NCBI GenBank assembly: GCA_000310025.1
Contig: FN649731.1
Span: 2,604,695 to 2,668,694, forward strand
Direction of reading: 5' to 3'
Length of the DNA: 64,000 bases
From: Ectocarpus siliculosus
Taxonomy: Eukaryota; Sar; Phaeophyceae; Ectocarpales; Ectocarpaceae
The notes beneath the pieces are model-generated. The model did no database searches and had not been told where the DNA came from. It worked only from the letters and a program-made list of their open reading frames with translations. Numbering within the stretch: position 1 is the first letter of the stretch; each line of letters begins with the position of its first letter. The position numbers were made by a program, and so were the translations under genes. This document shows, piece by piece, positions 1 through 12,000 of this stretch.

Positions 1-56
1 TTGAAAAATCTAAACGAAACGATTTGATTGCATTTCCGCACCGGGGTCAGAGAGAT

Positions 57-168
57 ATGGCACCGGTCGGGGAGATGGCACCGGTCGGGGAGATGGCACC
101 GGGGTGCGATAAAAACCCGAGGAATGAACATTGAAAAAACGATCGCACCCGGTGCCATCTCTCCGACC
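57..168. repeat. 18-bp tandem repeat within a fold-back (hairpin) element
   Basis: An 18-bp unit beginning ATGGCACCGGTC runs twice and then partly a third time (57-104). The last part of this tract (83-110) is mirrored, with few mismatches, by 141-168 in opposite orientation, leaving a loop of about 30 bases. The transcript could form a 28-bp stem. No coding function is apparent. It may be the end of a small fold-back transposon. Confidence 0.7.
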
Positions 169-1861
169 ATTACGGTAGTAGCAGCAACAACACCAAAAGG
201 AACAATAACGATTGCAACCCTCCATGCACGTTCTCTGAGGGTACTCTGTAGACAGTTGATGGGATCAGGTCGTGAGCAGTGGAGCCTTGCCATCCACAGC
301 AGTAGAACCTGAATACGTCGTACGTTTTGGATGTGCCGGACCGATATCATCAAGGAGGTGGCAGGAATACCTGCCACCTACATACTTCCCTGCACAGGCT
401 ATTATAGTAGCTTCAATTGCTGTGTAAGTCCCTTCTTCCGTTGCAGCCTCAACCTAACCCAACCTCTCTCACCTTCGGTAGTCATATGGCAACCCTTGTT
501 CACTGCTGTGTTCACCAATAATATAGTTCTTGCGCAAGTCAGAGACTGCCTACAAAGCCCCGCTAAAGGTTGGTATAGGATCGGTCTCCCGCCCCCCAAT
601 GGACTGGGCGGCCAGATGTGATACAGGCTAAGGCCCGCGTGTGAGGGATGTCGTGTCTGCAAAGCTGCTCCAGCTCTTCAGCATACATGATGGTGGTGTA
701 TACGGTAAGGGGGGGCCCGTCGATGGTACGATCGTTGCCCACGAAAAGATGGAGTCTGTCGCATTTATTTGTTCGGCACAATCAAAGTTGATGGAACTCT
801 TGTTCATAGACAATGCATCGCGGGGGGGGCATCTTCGCGGGTCCCCTCTTCACAAAACCTCCAACCCTTCGCAGGGATGGAGAATACTCTTGAACGCTCA
901 AGGGTGATCCGATGCTGGCTGCGCATGCGTTTTTGTGTGTGGAAAGATACGGCACTACTGCTGTATACTTACTTGTACAAACTCCGGAATATCTTTCGTT
1001 GGCGGATCCTACAACTGTTGTACGGTAATATCATATACCTGCAGTGGTAAAATGAACCTAGGGTTGATCTTGCCCAAGGTTATGACAGTGACTGCTCTCT
1101 GCACGTCAGCAGTAGTGGGCATGGGTGCAGCTGTGGGGGGCATTGTTGGCATTCATTGATCTCCGTCGATCCAGGATCCGAACATGATGTTTTACGAGGG
1201 GGGCTCGCAGATCGAAGGCATCTCCTGGCATGTACCCTTTCGCATCTGCGGTACCCCCTGGTAGGCCTCTCGGCTTGAGCTGGCTCCCCCAGCAGCCAGC
1301 TGTGTTGACTGCCCATCTGGCGCTCCATCGCAGACACGAGAGCTTGGGCTACCTACGAGCCTAGTGCTGAGTTTGAGTGTTCCATACCCTTGGGGCCCTG
1401 CTATCAGGATTATGTCTGAGACCGCTGCCTCGCGCGGTAGTAGCTGGCACGAGGCGCCCTGCTCGCAGGGAGGAGGAGGAGGAGGATCTCAGCAAGCGTC
1501 CTCCGGCGGCCTTGAGCTCCACCGGCGGTTGTTCTCTTGCTGCAATGTGGCGTTGCAGGAAGAAGCACGTCTCGTGGACGGCCACGAGCGGATCATGGTG
1601 AGAGGGTTTGGATTTTGGAGTGACGACGGAGTGTAAGATAGATAGACGTTGTCACAGAGAGCACAACTGAACTTAAATCCTCCAGTTACTCTTGCTGTTT
1701 GCTGAGTAGACGCTTTTGCTGTATGCATCGGCATCGGCTACCTGATACTGACAACCCAGGGCGACTTGAGACATTGGTACAGACTTCTCTCCCGAACTGC
1801 AGCTGGATGATCGTGAAACACAGAGATCATTCCCGCACTTTGTCCACTGTTTCGCGTGGTA
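169..1861. other. Gene-free upstream region
   Basis: Only short reading frames with no recognisable domain are present on either strand. One copy of the over-represented 8-mer ACTGCTGT lies at 957. The region probably holds the promoter and 5' UTR of the zinc-finger gene beginning at 1862, but no convincing core promoter element could be picked out by eye. Confidence 0.4.
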
Positions 1862-4800
1862 ATGTACACGATGGAGAAGCTGATGGAGCAGCCCATGTTC
1901 ACGGAGCACGCGCTGATGAAGCGGATCCGGGCGAGCGTGTCAGAGCAGCGGTATAAGGACGCGAACGGTTTCATCGATGACTTCACGAGGTGAGTCGAGG
2001 CCTGCAGGCCACTGCGAATTTGTTGACTTCGAGATAACTTGCCCTACCGTTTGCATCCGAGAGTTTCGAGCGATGTGTTTGTCTTCAACAACATCTGCGA
2101 TGCCATGGTCGCACCATGCGTCTACAAAGGGTTTGCAGCAGGAGTATGCTACGTACATGTACAACGTAGAGGCTTACGGAATACGATTGTCAGAAAAATC
2201 AGGAGTCCAAGGACACAGCAGTGTGGACTACTCTATTTAGACCTGTCCTGCTGAAGACCCGTGTAAAGGATGCACCTATCCGTCCCTGCTCGCGGTTTCA
2301 TCTCTCAAACTTGTTGCACATATGCCTGTAGCAGTCAAAATTTCTCTGTGTTTCACGTTTCAATCATCCCTTCCGCCCTGTTCATGCCCCTGGGTTGATG
2401 TGGGCAGGCTGTTGGGCACGTGCGTTGTGGAGTGCGACCGTGGCCCAGTGTTGAATGCTCTAAAGGACCACGTCACCAAGACTGGCCAGCCCGACTTGAA
2501 ACGCCCTAGCAAGGTGAGGCGGCAGCACACAGACACGGTCGGCGTCACGGGCACGTAAATAGCGCTCGTCCAACGGATCGTTACAAGTGTGAGCACTAGC
2601 AGTGGGTAGGACGTACATAAAGAGGAGCAGCCTCACAAGGGCTAAGAACTTTCTACTCTTGGGTAAGAGCCCAGCTACACACGGCGGTGCAGGCAGGTAC
2701 ATTGTGTTCCTCCTACAGTTGTAGCTCGATACCGTTGGGTGCCGTGTGAGGTAGGCACTGAGCCCTGTGCTCGGAGTCGCCGCCTTGCTTCGCAACCGTG
2801 GCTCCGAACCTAACGCGTTCTAATGACGCCGTTGTTCTTCTCTGTTGGCCCGTGTTCCGTTCGATTGGGTTCTGAAGGCGACGTTCCACGGCTTCCCTCA
2901 CCCTCTCTTGGAGGAAATGCTGGCGCAGACGGCCATGGCACGGAAGAAGATGTCGCCGAGCGGAATGCACGCCACGGTGGACGTCGGGCGTTACCTAGCG
3001 CGGGCCTACGGGAAAGGGCTGACGTCTGGTGCAAAGTGAGAGAAGAGTCCCGCCCGTCACTCATCTACGAGTAAACAAGGCTCGGGTGCAAGCCTTGAGT
3101 AGAGGCCCTTTCCGGCGGTCATCGCTGCTGTTGGTAGCAGCCCAAACGCTACCCTCCCACCTAAATAGGCGCACAGCAGTGCTCGGATGAACTGTCGACT
3201 CTTTGGTGCGGCAGCAAGTTGTTGTGTGGTACTGTGGCCAAGGCTATCGCCATTCTCTGACGAGTCGTCCAACAAGCCCGTTCTTTGCTAGTTTGCCGGT
3301 ACAGTCCTTCTCGACGTTTATGTGTCATGTGGACTACAAATAGACGCGTCCCACCAAAGGATGGGAAACGCATCGGGGCCTTGTTTTTCGCATGTGTGAG
3401 CGAGCGTGCCGAGTTCCCAGGGCGTCTGCTACCGTGGGTTCTGTGGATACGAACCCCTTTTTGATATTTCATCTGTGTGTTTGGCGGTGCTGGCCCGGTG
3501 TCGTGATGTACGTTCGTTTTGTGATGATTGTTGGCATCATCGCCAACTTTGAGATAGACCGGTCGCCCCGGTGGTCTAGTCGGTATCCTCGAAACCTTCT
3601 AGAGGTCAGGTCAGGGGTTTGAATCCCGGCGTAAGCGAGCTTTTCTTGCAAAGTGAGTTTTTCTGTCGCTTCCGCTCCTGGCCAAGTGGATAGCGCTAGT
3701 TTGTGTGTTGTTGTTGTCTTCACATTAACACAGAGGGAAGAGAGTGCTGAACTCTTCTCGCATTAAAAATCGAAGGCAAAGTACCGCAGGAGGGGAGGGA
3801 GGAGAGGGTAGAGAGGGGCTCTTCTGTGTGACCACGGGTTGGAGTAAACGACACTACTAGTGCTGTGAGCCCTGATTTGAAGTGAAGATTTAAACAAAAA
3901 AAATCCATGGGGCATGCTTCGCAACTTACGTTCCCTTTCTGTCTATCTGTGACCTTCAGGTTCATCGGGAAGCCGAGCAGGGAAAAGGCCTTCCACGCAC
4001 AGCGGAAAGAGAGGGAGGTCGAGTGGACTAACGTGGCTAATGCCGAGGAAGCAGAAGCTTTGAAGGCGAACAAGGTCCGGGTGTCTTTGGTGACTTATCA
4101 CGTGCTTTGGGTCTGGTGTGTTGTGTGCTCGGTTCGAGGAGGGGGCTTGCTCCCTTCCGCTGGAGAACCGAGGCAGTGACCGCACCTGAACACCACGTAA
4201 AGTGGACGTTTAGAGTTGTGAAAACCTGCTGGAATCCTGTCTGTGTACGTCGCTCCCGCTCGCTTGCGGGCCGATTCGTGCTTCCCTCTTCAGTGAAAAG
4301 GAGATGCCACACCGGAGACCGAGCTTTACCATGCAGGAGGCATCGTAGGTGTTGCTCTCTTGGGAGCATGTGGGTGACACGATCGCGGCGCAAGTAATCG
4401 ATGGCCCCTGGTGTAACTAACCAATAGGTGTAGCAGCCCGGCTTGTGCCTGTCGAAACGTTGAAAAGTTGTGTCCACTAACCCCGGCTCGCGTGGTCGCG
4501 GTGCCCCACTGCTGTATCCCCTTGCGTCGTTTTATCAGAAAATGAAGGCCAAGGGGAAAGGCGTCGAAGTCCCGAAGAAGAGGCAGAAGACGTCCTCACC
4601 GGTTTCAGTGCCGTCGGTGAGACAGACGTACTGCTGTCGTTTCATGTCAAATTTTGTCTGGGCGCTCTTTTAGGTCTTGTTGGGGTCAAGTTGATGAGTC
4701 CTCTTGCTTTGTAAAGCAATCGATGCTGTAGGCAACACGTACATACCTTGTTTTTTTTATATTCTTGAAGCCCCCTCCCTGTCGGCAAAACCCGATTGGT

Positions 4801-7533
4801 TGATGCCAAAGCGCGGCAGGCTTCGTATTTATCCAAAGTTTGCCCGGCGTTGCATGCTGCATGCAATCAAGCTAGCACATTCTTGTCTGTACGTTGGTGA
4901 ACGACTTTCTTTTCTTTTTTGCTAAACTCAACGTTTCCCATCAAGCGCGACTACCAACGTCTCCGCTAGCAACATTTGGACCCCATTGCCGGGCATTGGC
5001 GGCGTAGAAGTATGCATTCGGAGACCAAGGAACGCCCGAACGCTCTGCCCCCGTGCATATTTTCTACGTGGCGATGCCCCTCACCCGTGTTCGGTGCCCA
5101 CTTGCTTGCTTGCTTGTATGCCTCAGGCTACTCCGAGGCCGAACCGAAGCCTCAGGACTACCCGCCGCATGATTTCGGAGGACAGCGGGGATGAGCTCCC
5201 ACGGTCGGATACTCCTGTCGCGGCTGGCAAGGTCACGGATACGGCCACCCGCGGATCGGATTCATGGAACAGCAGGCCCAGTGGTGAACCCACTCCTCAT
5301 CGACTCAGGCCCCGCGACAGGGTCCACTGCCACCACCTGCAGGTGTAGCTTGTTTTCTTCGTGCTTGCTGTTGACACAGCGTAGGCACGTAGATTGTTCG
5401 GAGAGCGTGTGCTGATCTCCGTCCACTCACAACGAGAGCCGAACATACCTGGGGCTGTTTTTTGTTGCCGAGGGTGTTTTCCGCAAGCGCAATGACCGCT
5501 GTCAAGTAAGCACCGCTAGGATAAGGAGGCGGGGTCAATCGTTAAACCATGCACAGCTCTTCGTTGCGGTCGATGGCTCCGTTCCGCAGCCATCTGTCTC
5601 CTCTCCCCCACGCGGGCCTTTGCTCTTGAGCCACCATGTGTTTACGGGGCACCCTTATCCAAGCTCGAAGATCACGAATTTCACCCGGAACCTCCCTGGT
5701 CCCTGGTATGCATGAGTTGTCGCTGAGCAGGGTAGAGCAGGGTCTAACGGTGGCTGCATGTAGGTGTTGATGTTTCTCCTGGGGGTCATTGCCGACGGAA
5801 CCTCTGGCCTGTCTCCGCTCTTTCCTCACTGCCCTGTTCACTCACGCAAGCTCTTTCATGTCTTGTACGCACCTTGTTCGTCTTTCAGGGTCAAGTGTTG
5901 GAGATGTACGATGAGGAATACAGGGGGCGAAAGAAGCAGGGAATCCTCGATGGGCAAGCCATCATTTGCCTATGTGGCTGTGGAATCACAATGAAAGGTG
6001 AGCGTTGATTCCGAACCTTGTATAGGAGGGGTCCACCTGAACAAACTGTCTGTTGTGCATGTAGGATTAGCGCTACGCTACCGCGATAATAGGCAGTTTT
6101 TCCTAATATTCGCACGCCGCCACCTCCTCAATCCTCATTCCCTTGGGAAAGTTGACCGTGTTGTGGGTCATCTGTGTAGCCGGGAGTAAGATGACGGTTT
6201 CCCCGTTCAGAATGAATGGAGGTTTCAACAGCAGTCCCGTGGATGTGTTACGTTCCGGTTTGGACGCAGAACGCGGACGTTTCGACAGCAAAGCGTGATT
6301 AAACGTCCTCAAAACAAGAGGTACGGAGTCGGCCATGCCGACTCGACTGCTTTCTCTCCAGGCGAGATTGGGCCCGAGGTAGCTCACGACTGGTTGGATA
6401 GCTTATCCTTCGTGCTCTCAGGCGGTAGCGCATTGTGTGCTCGATCGCGCAGCTCATATTGCCCGGCCTCCGTCTGTTTTGCAGGAGGGCACTGGCTGGA
6501 GCACAACGGCGGGAGATCCAGCAACAGGCACCCAGGCTACCCTTGGAAGTACATGCGGATTGTCGAAACGAAGGAGATGCTTTCCAACCACTGGCCGGTG
6601 AGAAATTTCGCGTGACGATAAGAGACTCGAGCGTGTGTAGCTGGCTGCCTCAAGTTTGAATATGTACACAGGTGGCCAGGTCAGGTTGTGGGTAAGTTGG
6701 GCACCGACTACAACCTGGGGGGGGGGGGGGGGGGGAGGTCCCGAAGTAGGCAAGCCCACCCAACCCTTGGCAGGTTGTGGTGGGTGCCCAACCTAGACCT
6801 CTGGCCACCCGTGTATACTCCCCAAGACGAGAAGCCCTCAGAGCTCGATCCCGCGTACGCTGCTGTCGCAACGTTAAGAGGTTGCCCTTGCTCTCATTCC
6901 CACTACTGTGGCACGCCTTGCTGATTCATGTCTCCTCGTTCCTTGACCCGTGCAGGTGTGCGACACTCACCCAAACCTTTGCGACTCGTGCCTCCTCTGG
7001 GAGTCGCCGGGGCTGCCGATGACTACGTGCTGGAAGTGCCACACCTCCGTCCATGCTTCCGAAGGTGGGCGCCATATTGCTCTTGGCGCTGTACTTTTCG
7101 ATATCAAGTATTGCTTCAGGGGACCACTTTTTGCTGGAGAGATGGGTCGTGACCAACCGATGAACAAGTTTTGGACCCAAGGGGGAGGCACCGCGCGTAG
7201 CAATCAGTCAAGCCTTCCCCGCGGTCGCCTTGTAACACGCCTCTTCACTTCTGTCTTTGCTTCGCAGACTGCGCCATGCGGGAGAGCTCGAACGGCGTGG
7301 AGACAGCAGCGGAACTCGTCGCGCCCCCCCCCTCGGGGAAGAAGTCGCGCACGAGGCCAGGCCGTCGCAAGGAGCCCAGGCCTGTGGAAGACAAGTCTAC
7401 CGTTTGGAATGGTGGCGGTAATATCAAGAGGGAGGACCCCAATGCTGGAACATGGGTGTGCCAGATCTGTGCGGGGTACCGTACCGTGCGTCAGCGGGCC
7501 TCCTTCAACAAAAAGAAGCCCCAGAACAAGTGA
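1862..7533 (+). CDS. Zinc-finger protein with TDBD/SAND-like segment (putative nuclear regulator)
   Basis: Ten exons join in phase to about 465 residues: 1862-1989, 2408-2513, 2878-3035, 3960-4074 (or 4080), 4539-4616, 5127-5342, 5889-5997, 6485-6597, 6956-7064 and 7268-7533. All junctions are GT-AG. The start is the first ATG of the first exon found. Residues about 170-190 are Lys/Arg-rich (KGKGVEVPKKRQK), a likely nuclear localisation signal. Residues about 286-335 hold GILDGQAIICLCGCGITMK followed by a Trp/Gly/His-rich stretch (HNGGRSSNRHPGYPWKYM). This resembles the SAND or plant Tify-binding (TDBD) fold in which Cys-x-Cys precedes an F/W-x-x-HxG segment. A Cys cluster (VCDTHPNLCDSC, then CWKC) follows at about 342-373, and a last CxxC (WVCQIC) near the C terminus. 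A chromatin or transcription role is inferred from these motifs. No precise orthologue was recognised. Exon 4 has two usable donors six bases apart. Confidence 0.82.
3565..3635 (+). repeat. tRNA-like sequence (degenerate tRNA or SINE head)
   Basis: TGGTCTAGTCGG fits the pol III A box and GGTTTGAATCC fits the B box, at tRNA-like spacing. The acceptor arms do not pair, and only three pairs of the T stem hold. It is therefore a decayed tRNA or the head of a tRNA-derived SINE, not a working tRNA gene. It lies inside intron 3 of the zinc-finger gene. Confidence 0.55.
3705..3895. repeat. SINE-like dispersed repeat, copy 1
   Basis: After a GTT-rich tract and GTCTTCACATTAA comes a block beginning CACAGAGGGAAGAGAGTGC and ending TGAAGTGAAGAT. 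Most of it recurs, with small indels, at 24473-24640. It contains the TGTGACCACGG motif shared with the other copies. It lies in intron 3 of the zinc-finger gene. Confidence 0.75.
6664..6815. repeat. Imperfect palindrome with long poly-G run (fold-back element)
   Basis: The left part (ACACAGGTGGCCAGGTC..., then GTTGGGCACCGACTACAACC) is mirrored on the right by GGTTGTGGTGGGTGCCCAACC and then CTCTGGCCACCCGTGT. A run of about 16 G at 6719-6735 lies between the arms. It sits in intron 8 of the zinc-finger gene. It could be a MITE or a recombination-prone secondary structure. Confidence 0.7.
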
Positions 7534-9073
7534 TGCCGCCTGTGGCGTGCGGGGGCGACATTCGGCGGGCTGTTGGCGCAATTTGTTAGACGTTGGAAGC
7601 GGTGACGTGGCGTGGTCACTTGTTGTTGTCCCTGGCACTGTTGATACAGCCCACTGCTGTTGATCATGTACGTACGTGAGCATCGAACAAGTTGATCTGT
7701 ACCCTGACAGGCAATGGGTCTACACACAATACGACGTGTCGAAGAGGAGCACGTGTGTAACCTTAATTTGGGTTCGAAGTGGCGATGGAACGTGATACTG
7801 TAGTTCACTGACCCTGAGGTGTCTGTAGTGTCCAGAAGCTCGGTAGTTCTTCAAGACATTGTTTTGATGGCGTAGAAAAAACAATGCTCCTTTATACGGT
7901 TGAACAGCAGAATTTTCAGGAAACCTTGTGCGCGCTGGCTACAAAACGGCGACCGAGGTCTACAGTAGTAAGTTTGGACGTTCGAACTGTTTCTCCATGC
8001 ATATGCATAGGATCGTTTTCAACACCGCACTATTTGCGGTCCCGCAGATGCGCCGCGACTTCATGTACATACTTGTTGCGCACGTGTTGGAAGTCCTCCA
8101 TTCTTCTCAGGTGTGAGAATGACTCCGTGTTATCATCTCCCACGGCCGGCGTATCCCTCCTTTAATTAAGAGGGCCATGAGTTGGAAGGATCGTCGGCAA
8201 GGAGCACCTTCTTCCCAGATCCCAGACACTTGAAATCTTGGGAGCCGGAACCTGCGAGCGGCGAAGAAAGAACGCCTCTTCTAGTTTATTTCTGCCCCAA
8301 CCCCCTAAAAATGCACAGAGGCGAAGTTCGGACACATCGGTATCACCCACACCTCTCGCCTCGCGCTACCCCGCTTCCCAAGCCTTGCGTTGTGGTTGAT
8401 GACTCGTGACCGCCGGAAGACTGTCGGTGCGGTACTTGTCGTGCTCGTCTGGGGTCGCACAGGTGTTCTTTCTATGCTGGTAAGCTTGGCAGCGCGAAGC
8501 GTCTGGCTCTCTTCCTCTCGTGCGGCTGTTGCAGCGCATCATCAGCAGTCACACCGCTGCTCAGCGCGAGCAGTTGCGTGGGCGCCTGGGAGTCAGTGCC
8601 ACGCCACTTGGAGACGAGGAAGGCAAGCTTGTTCAATGTCGACGACGTCGAGAGTTATTCCGTCGGCGTCAGAAGACCTTCAACAAAGGTTGGTGCGGCA
8701 AGTGCAACTTACCTCCTGTGCGGTAGCCTTACAGCTGTGGTGTCGTACAACGCCCGACGGTGTACCTCCAGCAGTAGACTTAGACGCACAGCTCCAGAGC
8801 TACTTGATCCCACAAGCATGATACAGTGCACTCCTTGCCCACTTTCCATGCTGATCTGGGAGGACTCTGTCTACGACTCCAATAGCCACTGGTGAGATGC
8901 GGCGGAAAAGTAGACGCAGCCACCCAAGCGACAGTTAATAATCGCTCGTCGGCCGCACGCTCTCCACGCCGGCATACTCGATACTCATGCGGGTAGCGTC
9001 CATGGCCAAGTCTCAGTCGCTCACTCCCTGGGCCCTTCCTCCCCATCGTGCTGCCTGTCTACGTGGCAAGCAG
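7534..9073. other. Spacer and 5' region of SUA5
   Basis: This holds the 3' UTR of the zinc-finger gene and the upstream part of SUA5. A candidate first SUA5 exon is 8399-8688: ATG, then an Arg/Ala/Ser-rich stretch that could be an organelle presequence, ending CAACAAAG before a GTTGGT donor, in the phase the 9074 exon needs. The donor is weak, so this exon is only a suggestion. One ACTGCTGT copy is at 7654. Confidence 0.35.
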
Positions 9074-12000
9074 GGACAGTACCGGCAATGCGTCTTGCGA
9101 AGACGGAGTTACCCCCGCTGGCGAACGGGCCACCACTGCTACCGCGGTGTTGGGGCGCGTGGTGCCTGCCGAGGAGCCGTGGCTAACGGAAGCCGGAGCT
9201 CGGCTTCGTTCGGGCAAGCTGGTAGCGTTTCCCACAGGTGATGCATTCAGAGGGTTCACTTTTCGTTAATCACGTAGCTACGATGCGGCTTCTGCGTGAC
9301 ACCACCCGTGATATGGTCGCCATGCGAGAGGTTTGAAAGGGCTGACGTTCACCGCGTTGATGACGCTGCTTGTAGTTAGCAACACTTTTCCCTCGAGCGC
9401 GGCAGGATCGGACGATCCGTTCCAGCGAAGAGAGGCAAGGACACCACCGCCGGTTAGGCTTGCAAGGTCGCACTCATTGGTCAAGAGGAATTGTTAGCAT
9501 GGTACATGTTTCATATTTCAGTGCTCCCTCTCATTTTCTCGTTTGTCGATGTTCCGTCTTTTCTCGCCAGAAACCGTGTACGGGTTGGGTGCTAATGCTC
9601 TCTCAGAGGACGCCGTGCTCAAGATATTCCAGGTGTGCCCTTCGAGGAACGACAAAAGGTTGATCATTACAGCAATGCCGCTGCTTCTGCCGCACTGCTT
9701 CCCTTGCCTGAGTCATCTGCCGTGTGTTCGGCGATCGGTGCTGGCAGCCTCTGTGGGAAGGAAAAATCTACGTGTGGCCTCCCTTGTTGCATGCAGCCCT
9801 CACCGGGTCGAGCACACTGTGCACTACTACATCGCACGAAAGGAAATACATGCATTGAAAGCCGGAATGTTCAGCATGGTCCGGACCAGCGCTTGTATGG
9901 CCAACTCTACAAAGATGTCGAGTGCTCCCCCTTTTGTATCTCACTGCAGTAGACTTTTGTCATCTTTTGGAGTATACCCCGCTTTACGATGAATCTGAAA
10001 TCATCGCACAAAATTTACTGTATACTGATGTAGCGTGGTCGACCGCCAAACGTGAGCAACACCTCTTCAGCATGCACGCAAACCCGCATTCCGGTCGCCT
10101 GAATTCAATTCAGGAACCCCCTTTTGTCCAACCCAAATTGTTTGTGCGATTGACCATCTTTCCCCCCTCTTGGCTCTCTTGCCACATGTACGCGTAAGGC
10201 CAAGCAACGGCCGCTGACGGACCCGCTAATCGTGCACGTTCCCGACACGGCGGGCGCCCTTGCCGTGGTAGACTTCGAGGTTGAGGGGGGCGGAGGGCAA
10301 AAAGCGCGGCGGCTCTTGGACCTTCTTGGCGAGAAGTTGTGGCCTGGTGAGTTGTTGCACGCTCGTGAGGGCCGGGCAGGGGGAAATAACGAGTTTGCAG
10401 CCCGACTTGGCACGGATGGCGCGGCGATGCCAAGGCTGTGTATTTGATGCCAAATTATCAACACCCCCGAGATATTAATTTTCATCCTGGTTTTCAACGC
10501 CACGAAGGAAATAACCTCACGTGGCTCGTTGTGGTGAAACCGGCCGTCCATAAACACCACACGTGGGTGACATCGGGCGTCATACATGATAAGTGGCGTT
10601 GGTGTTGGTGACATGTGCCCTTGGGCCGCTGGACCAGCTACCGTGCGGATTATTCCAACGCCCACAGGGTAGGTTTTCTTGTGGTGATCGTGAGCTCGTG
10701 GTAAGATACAACCCGGCAAAAAGCTCCAAGGTATCAACTCCTGTGGCTCTTCCTTACCAGTCTGGTTATATGCTCAGACTAGACCATGTTAGCATCGCTT
10801 CGCTTTCACCTTCAATCCACCCGACTGTGATCATGTCATTCCTCCTCGCTGTCTCCGGCTTTGGCGTCAGGCCCACTAACGCTAATCGCCAAGGCCGACA
10901 AGAAGGTGCCGCCGTGCATCACGGCCGGTACGGGCTTCGTGGGTGTTCGCTGCCCCGCGCATCCCGTAACACGGCAGCTTTTGTCAATTGCCGGCGTGCC
11001 CGTGGCGGCCCCAAGCGCAAACCGATTCGGCCACGTCAGGTATCGGAATGGGTTGCACCCACTTGTAGTGCTTAGCTCCTTCCTTTTGGGAATGCACGTT
11101 TTGAGGTCATCCGCAGGCCAAGTGGGGGTACAATGTCACGAACGGCGTGCAGGATGTTTGGACTCTCCGGAACGATCGAATTGAGCACTCTTTCTCGCGT
11201 TGTCGTGCCATGTCGATTTGTTTTTTTTTATGGAACGGTTCTATAGGTTTCGCCGCCGAAGCTTGTCTCTCGTCGACAAGTCTCCTATGCAGGGGCAGGG
11301 AGTCTCGTTCGCTCTCTGTCTCTGTGTCTCCGTCTCTCTGTCTCTCTCTTTCCCTCGCTTGCTGAAGCTTTCTCTGAGTCTTTTTTCCCGTCTCCCATGC
11401 CCCTTGCAGCCCCACCCAGGCAATGCACGTGATGGAAGACTTGGGGGGAAGCGATATCCTCGTCTTGGATGGCGACACCTCCGGGGCTTGTGGTGTGGGC
11501 ATCGAGTCCACCGTCGCCAAGATTGACGCCGCCAACGACCGAATTTTGATACTGAGGATGGGCGGCGTTACCCAGGATCGAATACGAGACGCGCTGAAGG
11601 AGGGCGGGGAAGAGTTTTCGGGGATAAGCGTGTACGCGGGTTCGGTTGCGGGAGGGAAAACGGAAGCGAAGGGTGAAGAGGAGAGAGAACGGGAGGCGCG
11701 AGGGTCTTTGAAGGATGAGCCTGCGAAGGACGAAGGGCAAGCACCAGGTGCGGTAGCCGGCGACACGATGATTCGCTGATCCAATCAGCCGGCGTGGATA
11801 CCCGACTCAGTAGCTCGTTGATCCAATCACTCGATATCGTCGTCTGCGTGTGCACAAGCTGTCTGTTGAAAATTGATTTCGGGCTTCAGCACATCAGTCT
11901 ATTCTCAAGAGAAGCAAACCAGAAAAAAATCACAGTTCGAAAAAGCAACGGACACCACGCGCGTGCTTCTCTCCGTCGATCGAGAGTACGCGCTGCTGAG

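Noticed and set aside
7204-7683. 159-codon minus-strand frame
   Set aside because: Antisense to the last exon of the zinc-finger gene, whose frame, CxxC motif and splice phases are coherent.
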